A stretch of DNA of 64,000 nt, taken from assembly GCF_014236655.1 (NCBI RefSeq), contig NZ_JACMYG010000006.1:62001-126000 (forward strand), read 5' to 3'. The DNA is from Pseudomonas kielensis. GTDB taxonomy: Bacteria > Pseudomonadota > Gammaproteobacteria > Pseudomonadales > Pseudomonadaceae. Of the stretch, positions 46,140 through 56,214 are shown in pieces. Position 1 is the first letter of the stretch, and every line of letters begins with the position of its first letter. The notes below the pieces were generated by a model. That model was not told where the DNA came from, did no database searches, and worked only from the letters and a program-made list of their open reading frames with translations. The translations under genes and the position numbers were made by a program.

Positions 46140-47723
46140 TTAGTTACTGATCGCCAGAATACTCGCCTGATACGCGCCGACAAACACATCAAAGTCGCCG
46201 ACCTCGTTCTGCTCCAGCTCGGTTTGCTGCTCCAGGGACGCGCGGGCCGCAGCTTCGAAACGGGTCTGCTCTGCAGCCGGCAGCGGTTGGCTGCGGAAGA
46301 ACTCGGCGTGGGCCTGGCTCTGGCGCAGGGAGAACTGGGCGAAGCTTTCCTTGTGTTCGTTCATCGCCGCCAGCACTTGGGCGGACGGGGTCAGGGACGT
46401 GTCCTTGACCTTTGCCAGTTGCGCATCGAGGGCTTTGCTGTGGGTGTCAGCGCCATGGCTCTGGTCCAGCAATGCGGCCACGGGGGCGATTTTTTCCAGC
46501 AACTCGAAGGCCCATTCCTTCATGTCCACCGGCTGTCCATCGCGCTGCAGTTGCAGGCCCGGACGGCGACCGTCCTTGACCACGCTGAGGAAGTTCGAGG
46601 TGGCGTTGCTGCAGGTGTTGCTGGTCAGCAGCGGGCTGTCGTTCAGCGCGCAGTACAGCAGGAAGGCGTCGAGGAAGCGTGCTTCGGGCAGGTCGATGCC
46701 GGTCGGCAGGAACGGGTTGATGTCCAGCAGGCGCACTTCAACGTACTGGATACCCCGGGCCATCAGGGCCTGGATCGGTCGCTCGCCGGTGTAGGTCACG
46801 CGTTTGGGGCGAATGTTGGAGTAGTACTCGTTTTCGATCTGCAGGATGTTGGTGTTGAGCTGGACCCATTCACCGTCCATGTGGGTGCCGACTTCCACGT
46901 AGGGTGGGTAGGGCGTGGCCACGGCTTTGCGCAGGCTGTCGGTGTAGCTGTTCAGATCGTTGTAGCAGGGCGTCAGGCCGGCCTGGGCGTTGCTCTGGTA
47001 ACCCAGGTCGCTCATGCGCAGGCTGGTGGCGTAAGGCAGGTACAGGGTGTCGGCGTCCAGTTGTTCCAACTGGTGCGAGCGCCCGCGCAGGAAGCCGGCG
47101 TCGAGTGCCGGCGAGGCCCCGAACAGGTACATCAGCAACCAGCTGTAGCGCCGGAAGTTGCGAATCAGGGCGATGTAGGCCGAGGATTGATAGTCGCGGT
47201 CGGTGCCGACAAACCCTTCGGATTCCTTGAGCAGCGGCCAGAGTGTCTCCGGCAGCGAGAAGTTGTAGTGAATCCCGGCAATGCACTGCATGGTCTTGCC
47301 GTAGCGCAGGGCCAGGCCCTTGCGGTAGACGTACTTGAGCTGACCGATGTTGGAGGTGCCGTAGTAGGCGATCGGGATATCTTCCTCGGCCGGCAACGGG
47401 CACGGCATCGATGGACTCCACAGGTACTCGTTGCCGAGCTTGCTGTAGGCAAAGCGATGAATGCTGTCCAGGCTCGCCAGGGTATCTGCCGGGTCCGGCA
47501 GGGCAGGCGTGATGAACTCCAGCAGCGATTCGGAATAGTCGGTGGTGATTTGTTCGTTGGTCAGCGCGGAACCCAATTCTTCCGGGTGCGGCGTTTGCGC
47601 CAGGCGACCTTCGCTGGTCACGCGCAGGCATTCACGTTCGATGCCGTGAAGGCACTGTTCGAGCAGAGAGAGGTTAGCGCGCTCACCGAGCAGAGCCAGG
47701 CGGCGGTTGAGAAGTTCGCTCAA
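46140..47723 (-). CDS. gshA: Glutamate-cysteine ligase
   Basis: First enzyme of glutathione synthesis, joining glutamate and cysteine with ATP. It has 527 residues, the usual size for the gammaproteobacterial class. Characteristic blocks: GIERECLRV near the start, [38 protein letters not shown] (in part) and [12 protein letters not shown]. The best start is TTG 47723 with AAGGA seven bases upstream, giving the N-terminus [13 protein letters not shown] as in homologues; an in-frame GTG at 47738 would swallow that RBS. It links the cysteine-producing genes to its left with redox defence. Confidence 0.94.
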   Translation of the reverse strand: MSELLNRRLALLGERANLSLLEQCLHGIERECLRVTSEGRLAQTPHPEELGSALTNEQITTDYSESLLEFITPALPDPADTLASLDSIHRFAYSKLGNEYLWSPSMPCPLPAEEDIPIAYYGTSNIGQLKYVYRKGLALRYGKTMQCIAGIHYNFSLPETLWPLLKESEGFVGTDRDYQSSAYIALIRNFRRYSWLLMYLFGASPALDAGFLRGRSHQLEQLDADTLYLPYATSLRMSDLGYQSNAQAGLTPCYNDLNSYTDSLRKAVATPYPPYVEVGTHMDGEWVQLNTNILQIENEYYSNIRPKRVTYTGERPIQALMARGIQYVEVRLLDINPFLPTGIDLPEARFLDAFLLYCALNDSPLLTSNTCSNATSNFLSVVKDGRRPGLQLQRDGQPVDMKEWAFELLEKIAPVAALLDQSHGADTHSKALDAQLAKVKDTSLTPSAQVLAAMNEHKESFAQFSLRQSQAHAEFFRSQPLPAAEQTRFEAAARASLEQQTELEQNEVGDFDVFVGAYQASILAISN

Positions 47724-47862
47724 GTTGGATTCCTTCACGCGTCAGTCGCCCCAATATGGGGGTGGGCAAGACGGTCTACAAGGGTGAAGTGGAAACTGGC
47801 GTTTTCGCCTGGTTTTTCGAGCTGCACAGGCCATGTGCCGGTCAGTCAGCAACTGCACAATC

Positions 47863-47894
47863 CCTGTGGGAGCGAGCAAGCTCGCTCCCACAGG
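47863..47894. repeat. REP-like perfect hairpin
   Basis: CCTGTGGGAGCGAG and CTCGCTCCCACAGG, perfect 14-bp arms around CAAG. It lies between gshA and the thioesterase gene and could stop minus-strand transcription before gshA. Confidence 0.8.
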
Positions 47895-47934
47895 TTGCGT
47901 TGCGCTGAAATTAACCCAAATCGATGAGCGGCAT

Positions 47935-48318
47935 CTATAGGACAGCGAATGTGCCTTGTGCTTTTGCGACCAGTTTGTCGCCTTGCATCACGTCGGCCTC
48001 GACCACCAACGTGCGCCGGCCCGGGTGCAGCACCCGGGCCGTGCACAGCACCTCGCCGTCTGAGACGGCGCGGATGTAGTTGATCTTGCACTCGATGGTC
48101 GCGCTCTGCTGGTCAAAGCCATGGACGCTGGAACAGGCCAGCCCCATGGCAATGTCCACCAGGCTGAACAGAGCCCCACCGTGCAGTTTGCCCCCTCGAT
48201 TGCGCAGGTCGGGCGCAAGGGCCAGGGCGACTTGCGCCACCCCGGTTTCCAGGCCGTGCAAACGGCAACCCAAGAGCTTGAAAAAGGCGCTTTCGGACAA
48301 CCCGGCAGGGACCTCCAT
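47935..48318 (-). CDS. PaaI-type hotdog-fold thioesterase
   Basis: A 127-residue acyl-CoA thioesterase of the PaaI/YbgC-like hotdog family. The hallmark HGGALFSLVDIAMGLA (about 48-63) contains the catalytic-helix Asp. The substrate is unknown. Its start overlaps the tex stop by one base, so it is translated with tex. The same thioesterase-tex order occurs in P. aeruginosa. Confidence 0.85.
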   Translation of the reverse strand: MEVPAGLSESAFFKLLGCRLHGLETGVAQVALALAPDLRNRGGKLHGGALFSLVDIAMGLACSSVHGFDQQSATIECKINYIRAVSDGEVLCTARVLHPGRRTLVVEADVMQGDKLVAKAQGTFAVL

Positions 48319-50642
48319 CAGCGCTTCTTCAACTGCTTGGCGTTGGCAAACAGCGACGCCATGGCGTTGTTGCTTGGCGCGGCCGCCGGGGTTTCCTTGC
48401 GCGGTGCAGGGTTCGAAGACTGGCGTGGGGCCGAGCCTGGACGTGCACCACGGGCGCCGTCGATCTTCTCGCCCGGGGTGTCGCTCATGCGCATCGACAG
48501 GCCTACGCGTTTGCGCGGGATGTCGACTTCCATGACCTTGACCTTGACCACGTCACCGGCTTTCACCGCTTCCCGTGGGTCCTTGATGAACTTCTCGGAA
48601 AGCGCGGAGATATGCACCAAACCGTCCTGATGCACGCCGATATCCACAAACGCGCCGAAGTTGGTCACGTTGGTGACCACGCCTTCGAGGATCATCCCCA
48701 GCTGCAGGTCCTTGAGGTCTTCGACGCCTTCCTGGAACTCTGCGGTCTTGAACTCGGGACGCGGGTCGCGGCCAGGCTTTTCCAGCTCTTGCAGGATGTC
48801 GGTGACGGTCGGCAGGCCGAAGGTTTCGTCGGTGTATTTCTTCGGGTCCAGGCGCTTGAGGAAGCTCGCGTCGCCGATCAGCGAGCGGATATCACGGTCG
48901 GTCTCAGCGGCAATGCGCTGTACCAGCGGATAGGCTTCCGGGTGTACTGCCGAGGAGTCCAGCGGGTTGTCGCCGTTCATCACGCGTAGGAAACCTGCGG
49001 CCTGTTCGAAGGTTTTTTCTCCCAGGCGGGCGACCTTCTTCAGTGCGGCGCGGGTCTTGAACGCGCCGTGTTCGTCGCGGTGGCTGACGATGTTCTGCGC
49101 CAGGGTCGCGTTGAGACCGGAGATGCGCGCCAGCAGCGCCACGGAGGCGGTGTTGACGTCGACCCCGACGGCGTTCACGCAGTCTTCGACCACCGCGTCC
49201 AGGCCGCGCGCCAGTTTCAGCTGCGAGACGTCGTGCTGGTACTGGCCGACGCCAATCGACTTCGGATCGATCTTCACCAGCTCCGCCAACGGGTCCTGCA
49301 GGCGCCGGGCAATCGACACCGCGCCACGGATCGACACGTCCAGGTCCGGGAATTCCTTGGAGGCCAACTCCGAGGCCGAGTACACCGATGCGCCCGCTTC
49401 GGAGACCATGACCTTGGTCATTTTCATCGCTGGGTATTTTTTGATCAGGTCGGCGGCCAGCTTGTCGGTTTCCCGGCTGGCGGTGCCGTTGCCGATCGCG
49501 ATCAGGTCAACCGAGTGCTTGGCGCACAAGGCCGCCAGCACCGCGATGGTCTGGTCCCACTTGTTGTGCGGCACGTGCGGGTAGACCGTGGCGTGGTCGA
49601 GCATCTTGCCGGTGGAGTCGACCACCGCGACCTTGCACCCGGTGCGCAGGCCCGGGTCCAGGCCCAGGGTGGCGCGCGGGCCGGCTGGGGCGGCCAGCAG
49701 CAGGTCGTGCAGGTTGTGGGCAAAGACGTTGATGGCTTCGGTCTCGGCGCCGTCACGCAGCTCGCCCAGCAGGTCGGTTTCCAGGTGGGTGTAGAGCTTG
49801 ACCTTCCAGGTCCAGCGCACCACTTCGCCCAGCCATTTGTCGGCCGGGCGGTTCTGGTTGGCGATGCCGAATTGCTGGCCGATCATGCCTTCGCACGGGT
49901 GCATGGTGCCCGGCAGTTCGTCGCCGACTTTCAGCGCCGAGCTCAGGATGCCTTCGTTGCGGCCACGGAAAATCGCCAGGGCGCGGTGCGACGGCATGCT
50001 CTTGAGGGGTTCATCGTGTTCGAAGTAATCGCGGAACTTGGCACCTTCCTCTTCCTTGCCGGCGATCACGCGGGCACTGAGGGTGGCTTCCTGCTTGAGG
50101 TAGCTGCGCAACTTGTCGAGCAGGTTGGCGTCTTCGGCAAAGCGTTCCATGAGGATGTACTTGGCGCCTTCGAGGGCTGCCTTGACGTCGGCCACGCCTT
50201 TCTCGGCATCGACGAAGCGCGCGGCTTCGGCGTCTGGCGTGAGGGTCGGGTCGTTGAACAGGCCGTCGGCCAGCTCGCCGAGGCCGGCTTCCAGGGCGAT
50301 CTGGCCCTTGGTGCGGCGCTTCTGTTTGTACGGCAGGTACAGGTCTTCGAGGCGGGTCTTGGTGTCGGCGAGCTTGATGTCACGCTCGAGTGCCGGGGTC
50401 AGCTTGCCTTGCTCCTGGATGCTGGCCAGGATGCTGATGCGCCGTTCGTCGAGTTCTCGCAGGTAGCGCAGGCGCTCTTCCAGGTGCCGCAACTGGATGT
50501 CATCGAGGCTGCCGGTCACTTCTTTCCGGTAGCGGGCGATGAAGGGCACTGTGGAGCCTTCATCGAGTAGCGCGACGGCCGCTTCGACCTGTTGTGGGCG
50601 GACACCGAGTTCCTCGGCGATGCGGCTGTTGATGCTGTCCAT
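48318..50642 (-). CDS. tex: Tex transcription accessory protein
   Basis: A 774-residue RNA-binding protein thought to act with RNA polymerase. Domains: N-terminal helical Tex part ([19 protein letters not shown]), a YqgF/RNase-H-like domain (about 325-455; [17 protein letters not shown]), helix-hairpin-helix repeats (about 495-560) and a C-terminal S1 domain (about 645-715; [21 protein letters not shown]), then a Ser/Pro/Lys-rich tail. ATG 50642 ([12 protein letters not shown]) matches homologues. It is divergent from ompR. Confidence 0.95.
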   Translation of the reverse strand: MDSINSRIAEELGVRPQQVEAAVALLDEGSTVPFIARYRKEVTGSLDDIQLRHLEERLRYLRELDERRISILASIQEQGKLTPALERDIKLADTKTRLEDLYLPYKQKRRTKGQIALEAGLGELADGLFNDPTLTPDAEAARFVDAEKGVADVKAALEGAKYILMERFAEDANLLDKLRSYLKQEATLSARVIAGKEEEGAKFRDYFEHDEPLKSMPSHRALAIFRGRNEGILSSALKVGDELPGTMHPCEGMIGQQFGIANQNRPADKWLGEVVRWTWKVKLYTHLETDLLGELRDGAETEAINVFAHNLHDLLLAAPAGPRATLGLDPGLRTGCKVAVVDSTGKMLDHATVYPHVPHNKWDQTIAVLAALCAKHSVDLIAIGNGTASRETDKLAADLIKKYPAMKMTKVMVSEAGASVYSASELASKEFPDLDVSIRGAVSIARRLQDPLAELVKIDPKSIGVGQYQHDVSQLKLARGLDAVVEDCVNAVGVDVNTASVALLARISGLNATLAQNIVSHRDEHGAFKTRAALKKVARLGEKTFEQAAGFLRVMNGDNPLDSSAVHPEAYPLVQRIAAETDRDIRSLIGDASFLKRLDPKKYTDETFGLPTVTDILQELEKPGRDPRPEFKTAEFQEGVEDLKDLQLGMILEGVVTNVTNFGAFVDIGVHQDGLVHISALSEKFIKDPREAVKAGDVVKVKVMEVDIPRKRVGLSMRMSDTPGEKIDGARGARPGSAPRQSSNPAPRKETPAAAPSNNAMASLFANAKQLKKR

Positions 50643-51003
50643 AAAACCACCTGACAAATTGTGAAAGCAGGCTCGCGGGCGCAGTGACTAGGCCCGGCGA
50701 GTCTGGTTGAGCGGCCTGGCCTGCGCCGCTACCTGGATCAATAGGCATCCCATTGACCCGTGAAATCGAAAAATTACTGCCCGGCGCGGAAAAATAATAA
50801 GCCGCCGCAGACGGTAACGATCTGACGTTGCCTGACACAAAAGGCCGCGCATTATAACCAGCGTTCCGTGCTTCGGGGGCTAAAGCAACCTGTAGGCACA
50901 ATGCCTGTATTGCTGGCGGTAGAGGAAAAATCTGCTAACAATGCACACGGTGCGTATAACGACAGCTACGCCATAATGCGCGCCGAGATCAAAGGAGCAT
51001 CCA
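50643..51003. promoter_or_regulatory. Divergent tex / ompR promoter region
   Basis: 361 bp with no gene. It is AT-richer around 50765-50805 and 50925-50960. A -10-like TATAAC occurs at 50954-50959 towards ompR, and the ompR RBS AAAGGAG is at 50991-50997. Confidence 0.5.
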
Positions 51004-51744
51004 ATGAGCAGCACTGCACAAACTGCTGAAGGCGAAAAAATTCTAATCGTTGACGACGATCCGGGGCTCAGCAGCCTGCTGGAACGTTTTTTCGTCAGCA
51101 AGGGCTACCGTGCTCGCGCCGTACCGAACACCGAACAGATGGATCGTCTGCTGGCCCGTGAAGTGTTCAACCTGGTCGTCCTCGACCTGATGCTGCCCGG
51201 CGAAGACGGCCTGACCGCTTGCCGCCGCCTGCGTGGCGCAAACAACCAGATCCCGATCATCATGCTCACCGCCAAGGGCGACGAGCTGAGCCGCATCAAG
51301 GGCCTGGAGCTGGGCGCCGATGATTACCTGGCCAAGCCGTTCAACCCGGACGAGCTGATGGCTCGCGTCAAGGCCGTCCTGCGTCGTCAATCGACTCCGG
51401 TGCCGGGCGCGCCGGGCAGCGAAGACGAAAGCGTGAGCTTCGGCGACTACGAGCTGTCCCTTGCTACCCGCGAACTCAAGCGCGGCGATGAAGTACACAT
51501 GCTCACCACCGGTGAGTTCGCGGTCCTCAAGGCGCTGGTGATGAACGCGCGCCAACCGCTGACCCGCGACAAGCTGATGAACCTGGCCCGTGGCCGCGAA
51601 TGGGATGCCCTGGAGCGTTCCATCGATGTACAGATCTCCCGCCTGCGCCGGATGATCGAACCTGATCCCTCCAAGCCGCGTTATATCCAGACTGTCTGGG
51701 GTGTGGGCTACGTGTTCGTTCCGGACGGCACTGCGACCAAGTGA
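51004..51744 (+). CDS. ompR: OmpR-family response regulator (OmpR/AmgR)
   Basis: A 246-residue response regulator: receiver (about 12-125; VDDDP, phosphoacceptor Asp61 in VVLDLMLPG, Lys in LAKPF) and OmpR winged helix (about 145-240; LTTGEFAVLKALV, SIDVQISRLRRMIE, YIQTVWGVGYVF). Paired with the downstream EnvZ-like kinase. In P. aeruginosa the orthologous pair is called AmgRS and controls envelope stress and aminoglycoside tolerance, so the role here is likely envelope homeostasis rather than porin osmoregulation alone. Confidence 0.94.
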   Translation: MSSTAQTAEGEKILIVDDDPGLSSLLERFFVSKGYRARAVPNTEQMDRLLAREVFNLVVLDLMLPGEDGLTACRRLRGANNQIPIIMLTAKGDELSRIKGLELGADDYLAKPFNPDELMARVKAVLRRQSTPVPGAPGSEDESVSFGDYELSLATRELKRGDEVHMLTTGEFAVLKALVMNARQPLTRDKLMNLARGREWDALERSIDVQISRLRRMIEPDPSKPRYIQTVWGVGYVFVPDGTATK

Positions 51745-51761
51745 TCTGTCATTTGTAGGAG

Positions 51762-51797
51762 CGAATCGGCCGGATAGTGTGTTATCCGGTTGATTCG
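51762..51797 (+). other. Hairpin between ompR and envZ
   Basis: CGAATC...CCGGATA (51762-51776) pairs with TATCCGG...GATTCG (51783-51797), leaving an internal mismatch and a 6-base loop. It has no U tract. It may set the relative amounts of regulator and kinase by mRNA processing or partial stop. Confidence 0.55.
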
Positions 51798-51852
51798 TGA
51801 TCCGCAACTCTGCGAGTCTCTCTCGCTCCTGCAAAGTGTGTAGCTGTCTCCT

Positions 51853-53166
51853 ATGAAAACCCCTGTGTGGTTCCCCCAGAGTTTCTTCTCCCGCACCCTC
51901 TGGCTGGTGCTGATCGTCGTGCTTTTTTCCAAGGCGCTGACCCTGGTTTATCTACTGATGAACGAGGACGTGCTGGTGGATCGTCAATACAGCCACGGTG
52001 TCGCCCTGACACTGCGCGCGTATTGGGCCGCCGACGAAGCCAACCGAGCTGAAATTGCCGATTCCGTGGGATTGATCCGCGTGGTGGGCGCTGGCGTGCC
52101 CGACGGCGAGCAGCATTGGCCCTACAGTGAAATCTACCAACGACAGATGCAGGCCGAACTGGGCGGCGACACCGAGGTGCGCCTGCGCATGCACGCGCCG
52201 CCAGCGCTCTGGGTGCGGGCGCCGAGCCTGGGCGATGGCTGGCTGAAAGTGCCGCTGTACCCGCATCCGCTGCGGGGCCAGAAAATCTGGAGCGTGCTGG
52301 GCTGGTTCCTCGCCATCGGACTCTTATCCACCGCCTCGGCGTGGATTTTTGTCAGCCAGCTCAACCAGCCCCTCAAGCGCCTGGTGGATGCCGCCCGGCA
52401 ATTGGGGCAGGGCCGCAGCGTGCGGCTGCCGATCAGCGACACACCCAGCGAGATGGCCGAGGTGTACCGGGCCTTCAACCAGATGGCCGAGGATGTCGAG
52501 CAGGCGGGGCGTGAGCGTGAGTTGATGCTGGCGGGAGTGTCCCATGACCTGCGTACGCCCTTGACCCGCCTGCGCCTGTCGCTGGAACTGATGGGTGGCC
52601 ACAACGACCTGACGGACGACATGGTGCGCGACATCGAGGACATGGACGCGATTCTCGACCAGTTCCTGGCATTCATTCGTGATGGTCGCGACGAGTCGGT
52701 GGAGGAGGTCGACCTGAGCGACCTGGTGCGTGAAGTGGCGGCGCCCTACAACCAGAACGAAGAACGCGTGCGCCTGCGCCTGGAGCCGATCCAGCCATTC
52801 CCGCTGCGTCGGGTGTCGATGAAGCGCCTGCTGAACAACCTGATCGGCAATGCCTTGCATCACGCGGGCAGCGATGTGGAGGTGGCGGCTTACGTCTCGG
52901 GGGATGTCAGTGCGCCTTACGTGGTGCTGAGCGTCATGGATCGCGGGGCCGGCATCGACCCCGCAGAGCTGGAGGCGATCTTCAACCCGTTCACCCGGGG
53001 CGATCGTGCCCGGGGCGGCAAGGGCACTGGGTTGGGGTTGGCCATCGTCAAGCGCATCGCGTCGATGCATGGCGGCAATGTCGAGCTGCGCAACCGTTCC
53101 GGTGGCGGCCTGGAAGCGCGGGTGCGGTTGCCGTTGGGGTTGATGCTGCCTCGGGACGCGGTATAG
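51853..53166 (+). CDS. envZ: Sensor histidine kinase (EnvZ/AmgS)
   Basis: A 437-residue inner-membrane kinase. Two membrane helices (about 14-36 and 140-163) bracket a periplasmic domain of about 100 residues; HAMP follows (about 165-215), then the dimerisation H-box with His231 in AGVSHDLRTPLTRL and a HATPase domain (N-box NLIGNALHHA, G1 DRGAGID, G2 KGTGLGLAIVKRI). It phosphorylates the OmpR-type regulator encoded 108 bp upstream. Confidence 0.94.
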   Translation: MKTPVWFPQSFFSRTLWLVLIVVLFSKALTLVYLLMNEDVLVDRQYSHGVALTLRAYWAADEANRAEIADSVGLIRVVGAGVPDGEQHWPYSEIYQRQMQAELGGDTEVRLRMHAPPALWVRAPSLGDGWLKVPLYPHPLRGQKIWSVLGWFLAIGLLSTASAWIFVSQLNQPLKRLVDAARQLGQGRSVRLPISDTPSEMAEVYRAFNQMAEDVEQAGRERELMLAGVSHDLRTPLTRLRLSLELMGGHNDLTDDMVRDIEDMDAILDQFLAFIRDGRDESVEEVDLSDLVREVAAPYNQNEERVRLRLEPIQPFPLRRVSMKRLLNNLIGNALHHAGSDVEVAAYVSGDVSAPYVVLSVMDRGAGIDPAELEAIFNPFTRGDRARGGKGTGLGLAIVKRIASMHGGNVELRNRSGGGLEARVRLPLGLMLPRDAV

Positions 53167-53170
53167 GCGC

Positions 53171-53236
53171 AGCTTCAAGCTTCAAGCTTCAAGCTTCAAG
53201 CGGCAAGAGAGGAGCGGCATAGGTCCTCTCTTGCCG
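53171..53236. terminator. AGCTTCA repeats and bidirectional terminator
   Basis: Four exact tandem copies of AGCTTCA (53171-53198) are followed by perfect 13-bp arms, CGGCAAGAGAGGA (53201-53213) and TCCTCTCTTGCCG (53224-53236), around a 10-base loop. It lies between convergent envZ and rimK and probably ends both transcripts. Confidence 0.75.
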
Positions 53237-53243
53237 CTGTCGT

Positions 53244-54149
53244 TTACCCTTTCCCTTTGGTCCGGGTCATGTTCGGACCACCGTTTTTCTCCAGGTGCTG
53301 GATGATTATCCCCGCCACGTCCTTGCTGGTGGTGGTTTCGATCCCTTCCAGGCCCGGCGAGGAGTTCACTTCCATCACCAGCGGTCCGTGGTTGGAGCGC
53401 AGGATGTCGACCCCGGCCACCGCCAGGCCCATGACCTTGGCCGCACGCAATGCGGTCATGCGTTCTTCGGGTGTGATCTTGATCAGGCTGGCGCTGCCGC
53501 CCCGGTGCAGGTTGGAGCGGAATTCGCCTGGCTTGGCCTGACGTTTCATCGCTGCAATCACCTTGTCGCCGACCACGAAGCAGCGGATGTCCGCGCCACC
53601 GGCTTCCTTGATGTATTCCTGGACCATGATGTTCTGCTTGAGGCCCATGAACGCCTCGATCACCGACTCGGCGGCGGTCGCCGTCTCGCACAGCACCACG
53701 CCGATGCCTTGAGTCCCTTCCAGTACCTTGATCACCAACGGCGCGCCATTGACCATGTCGATCAGGTCAGGGATGTCGTCCGGGGAGTGAGCAAAACCGG
53801 TGACCGGCAGGCCGATGCCACGGCGTGACAGCAGTTGCAGCGAGCGTAGCTTGTCCCGCGAACGGGCGATGGCCACCGACTCGTTGAGCGGGAACACACC
53901 CATCATTTCGAACTGGCGCAACACCGCGCAACCATAGAAAGTCACCGACGCGCCGATCCGCGGGATCACGGCGTCGAACCCTTCCAGGGGTTTGCCGCGG
54001 TAGTGGATCTGCGGCTTATGACTGGCAATGTTCATATAGGCGCGCAGGGTATCGATCACCACCATCTCATGGCCGCGTTCGGTCCCGGCTTCAACCAAAC
54101 GACGAGTGGAATACAGACGCGGGTTCCGCGACAGCACAGCGATCTTCAT
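53244..54149 (-). CDS. rimK: Ribosomal S6 glutamate ligase RimK
   Basis: A 301-residue ATP-grasp ligase that adds glutamates to the C-terminus of ribosomal protein S6, altering translation. Blocks: [36 protein letters not shown] (ATP-binding), [18 protein letters not shown] and [13 protein letters not shown] (metal site). It overlaps the upstream protease-like gene by 4 bp. In P. fluorescens rimK is part of a rim operon linked to cyclic-di-GMP and root colonisation; I do not see a rimA-like gene here. Confidence 0.95.
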   Translation of the reverse strand: MKIAVLSRNPRLYSTRRLVEAGTERGHEMVVIDTLRAYMNIASHKPQIHYRGKPLEGFDAVIPRIGASVTFYGCAVLRQFEMMGVFPLNESVAIARSRDKLRSLQLLSRRGIGLPVTGFAHSPDDIPDLIDMVNGAPLVIKVLEGTQGIGVVLCETATAAESVIEAFMGLKQNIMVQEYIKEAGGADIRCFVVGDKVIAAMKRQAKPGEFRSNLHRGGSASLIKITPEERMTALRAAKVMGLAVAGVDILRSNHGPLVMEVNSSPGLEGIETTTSKDVAGIIIQHLEKNGGPNMTRTKGKG

Positions 54150-54628
54150 GCAACACCTGTGGAGGAGAGAGTGGACACCGGGAACACCGGCTTGTCTTGA
54201 ACGTACTTGATGCCGGGATTGACCACCAACTGGCCGTCGACCAGAGCCTTGGAGCCGAGGAGCAGGCGATAGCGCATGGATTTGCGGCAGGCGAGGGTGA
54301 ACTCGACTCGCCAGACCCGATCGCCGAGTGCCAGGGTGGTGCTGATCACGTAGCGCACCTGCGCGTGACCATTGGAGCTCTTGATGGTTTTTCGTGTCAC
54401 CAGCGGTGCTTCACAGCGACGATGGCGCAACTGCACCACCGTGCCCAAGTGTGCGGTAAATCGCACCCACTTCTCGCCGTCGCGCTCGAATGGCTCGATC
54501 TCGGTGGCGTGCAGGCTGGAGGTGCTGGCACCGGTGTCGATTTTGGCGCGCAGGCCCGCGACCCCCAGATCAGGGAGCGCCACCCACTCGCGCAGACCGA
54601 CAACGGTCAAATGGTCAAATGTCTTCAA
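54146..54628 (-). CDS. rimB: RimB-like retropepsin-type protease
   Basis: A 160-residue protein of the family called ATP-dependent zinc protease, structurally related to aspartic retropepsins. The motif [13 protein letters not shown] (about 29-41) carries the D-T-G-A catalytic triad form, and [14 protein letters not shown] is the second family block. It is coupled with rimK (4-bp overlap) and is thought to act with it in S6 modification. The minus-strand RBS is weak, so the start is supported mainly by family length. Confidence 0.85.
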   Translation of the reverse strand: MKTFDHLTVVGLREWVALPDLGVAGLRAKIDTGASTSSLHATEIEPFERDGEKWVRFTAHLGTVVQLRHRRCEAPLVTRKTIKSSNGHAQVRYVISTTLALGDRVWRVEFTLACRKSMRYRLLLGSKALVDGQLVVNPGIKYVQDKPVFPVSTLSSTGVA

Positions 54629-54848
54629 ATGTGCTCAACCGGTGAGATACCCGCTCGCACCGCAACGCGGCCGAATGGGCGGTATTCACGCAGAATAGTG
54701 GTTAAAAGGCGACAGATATCTACAGCCCGGATTGCCGCTCCTCATGTGCGGCCCGAGGAGGTGGTGCATTGTATGCTGCGGCGGTGAAATTCATGGCATG
54801 ACAGAAACGGTAGTACAGTTCAGAAATATTTCAGAATGAGGAAAACCC

Positions 54849-55253
54849 ATGGCACAAAAAAGCGAAGAGGACGACAAAGTCCGTCTCGATAAGTGGTTGT
54901 GGGCGGCGCGCTTTTACAAAACCCGCGCGCTGGCCAAGGCCGCCATCGAGAGTGGCAAGGTGCATTGTCGAGGGGAGCGCTGCAAGCCGGGCAAGGAGCC
55001 ACGCATCGGTGACGAATTGCAGATCCGCGTCGGGTTTGAAGAGCGCACGGTGGTGGTGCAGGCACTATCGATCGTTCGGCGTGGTGCCCCGCAGGCCCAG
55101 GCCTTGTACGCAGAGACCGACGCCAGCATCACCAAGCGCGAGAATGCCGCGGCACTGCGCAAGGCCGGCGCCCTGAGTGTCACCACCGACGGCAAGCCGA
55201 GCAAGAAACAGCGTCGTGACCTGTTCAAGTTTCATGGCAGTAGCCACGAATAG
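54849..55253 (+). CDS. hslR: Heat shock protein 15 (ribosome-associated)
   Basis: A 134-residue S4-domain RNA-binding protein. The S4 motif is VRLDKWLWAARFYKTRALAKAAIESGKV (about 11-38, in part). A basic C-terminal tail (GKPSKKQRRDLFKF) completes the Hsp15 layout. Hsp15 rescues stalled 50S subunits carrying nascent chains after heat shock. It is closed by a hairpin at 55259-55290. Confidence 0.94.
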   Translation: MAQKSEEDDKVRLDKWLWAARFYKTRALAKAAIESGKVHCRGERCKPGKEPRIGDELQIRVGFEERTVVVQALSIVRRGAPQAQALYAETDASITKRENAAALRKAGALSVTTDGKPSKKQRRDLFKFHGSSHE

Positions 55254-55258
55254 TGAAC

Positions 55259-55290
55259 CAAGGATTGCCACCAGCAGGTGGCGATCCTTG
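55259..55290. terminator. Hairpin between hslR and the PAP2 gene
   Basis: CAAGGATTGCCACC and GGTGGCGATCCTTG form 14-bp arms with one G-U pair and an AGCA loop. It has no clear U tract. The position between convergent genes suggests bidirectional termination. Confidence 0.7.
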
Positions 55291-55304
55291 CAGTGATCAT
55301 TCAT

Positions 55305-56114
55305 TCAGCCGGCAGGAACGTTTCGCACCACGCTCATCCGCGAAATCACCGGCAACTGGCCCAGCAACTTGAAAAGTGGCGCGGTCAGCCGCATAAAGAA
55401 CTCGGACGCCCTGGCAGCGAATGGCGTGTAGTAACCCCAGCCCAATGCCCAGACCGCCAGCAGCATACCGCCGATGTAATCGTCCTGGCCCCAGTGGGCG
55501 CCAGCTACCAGGCGCGGCAGCATGAACAGCAGGGCCAGGCTCCAGATCGTCAGCCATTGCCCCAGAGTCCGGCTGAACAGGCTCATGAACAGTGCCCAGA
55601 TAATCAGCACCGAGGCATGGTCCCCGGGAAAGCTCTGGCTGGAACGGTCCTTGAGCTCCCAGGTCTTTTCCAGGCCCGGGAAGTAGTCGCTCATTTGCAC
55701 CGCGCCGGTGATCACCATCGATGGGCTCTGGTGTTGCCAGCCCAGGTGCGCGGCGACTTTGGAGAACAGGGTACGGATCACCAGCATCAGCAGCAGAATG
55801 GCGAAGAAGCCGAAAAAAGCACGGCGCACATCGCCGGCCTTGAACACCCAGTTGCCGCGAATCAACAGTGCCAGCAGGATGATCCCGACCACTGCGTCAA
55901 AGGGTCTGAGGCTGGCGACCGCCCAGATGTGCAACCAGGTTGGGCTGGTTGCCAGGGGGTCATTGAGTAAATGAAAAAGCCACTCGTCGAAAATCACACA
56001 CAGCATCTGTCCCGCAGGCCATAACCAGAAACCCAGCAGGGCCAACGGGACTAAATTACACAGCGTCAATCGGCCGAGGTCCCACCTTGCTTGGAACAGA
56101 CTCGGATTGTTCAT
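55305..56114 (-). CDS. PAP2-family membrane phosphatase
   Basis: A 269-residue integral membrane phosphatase with about six helices. The acid-phosphatase signature is present: KDRSSQSFPGDHAS (motifs 1-2 with the general-acid His) and RLVAGAHWGQDD (motif 3 with the nucleophilic His and Asp). Likely substrates are lipid phosphates or lipid A related molecules; not determinable here. ATG 56114 follows GGAGG. P. aeruginosa has a similar gene between hslR and hslO. Confidence 0.86.
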   Translation of the reverse strand: MNNPSLFQARWDLGRLTLCNLVPLALLGFWLWPAGQMLCVIFDEWLFHLLNDPLATSPTWLHIWAVASLRPFDAVVGIILLALLIRGNWVFKAGDVRRAFFGFFAILLLMLVIRTLFSKVAAHLGWQHQSPSMVITGAVQMSDYFPGLEKTWELKDRSSQSFPGDHASVLIIWALFMSLFSRTLGQWLTIWSLALLFMLPRLVAGAHWGQDDYIGGMLLAVWALGWGYYTPFAARASEFFMRLTAPLFKLLGQLPVISRMSVVRNVPAG

Positions 56115-56214
56115 AAAATGCCTCCCATGGCGATAAATCACGCACCAAAATAGTGCGAAGGACTGATTTTCGGCCCTTGCACACATTTTGTCATCACTTC
56201 AGATACCCAGACCT

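Noticed and set aside
46104..47927. 607-codon plus-strand frame opposite gshA
   Set aside because: Covers gshA entirely in antisense; Val/Gln/Gly-rich with no motif.
49068..50570. 500-codon plus-strand frame opposite tex
   Set aside because: Antisense shadow; repeated VQ/VG/FE-rich pattern without domain structure.
53171..53198. AGCTTCA repeats as a CRISPR array
   Set aside because: Only 7-bp units directly adjoining one another with no spacers and no cas genes.
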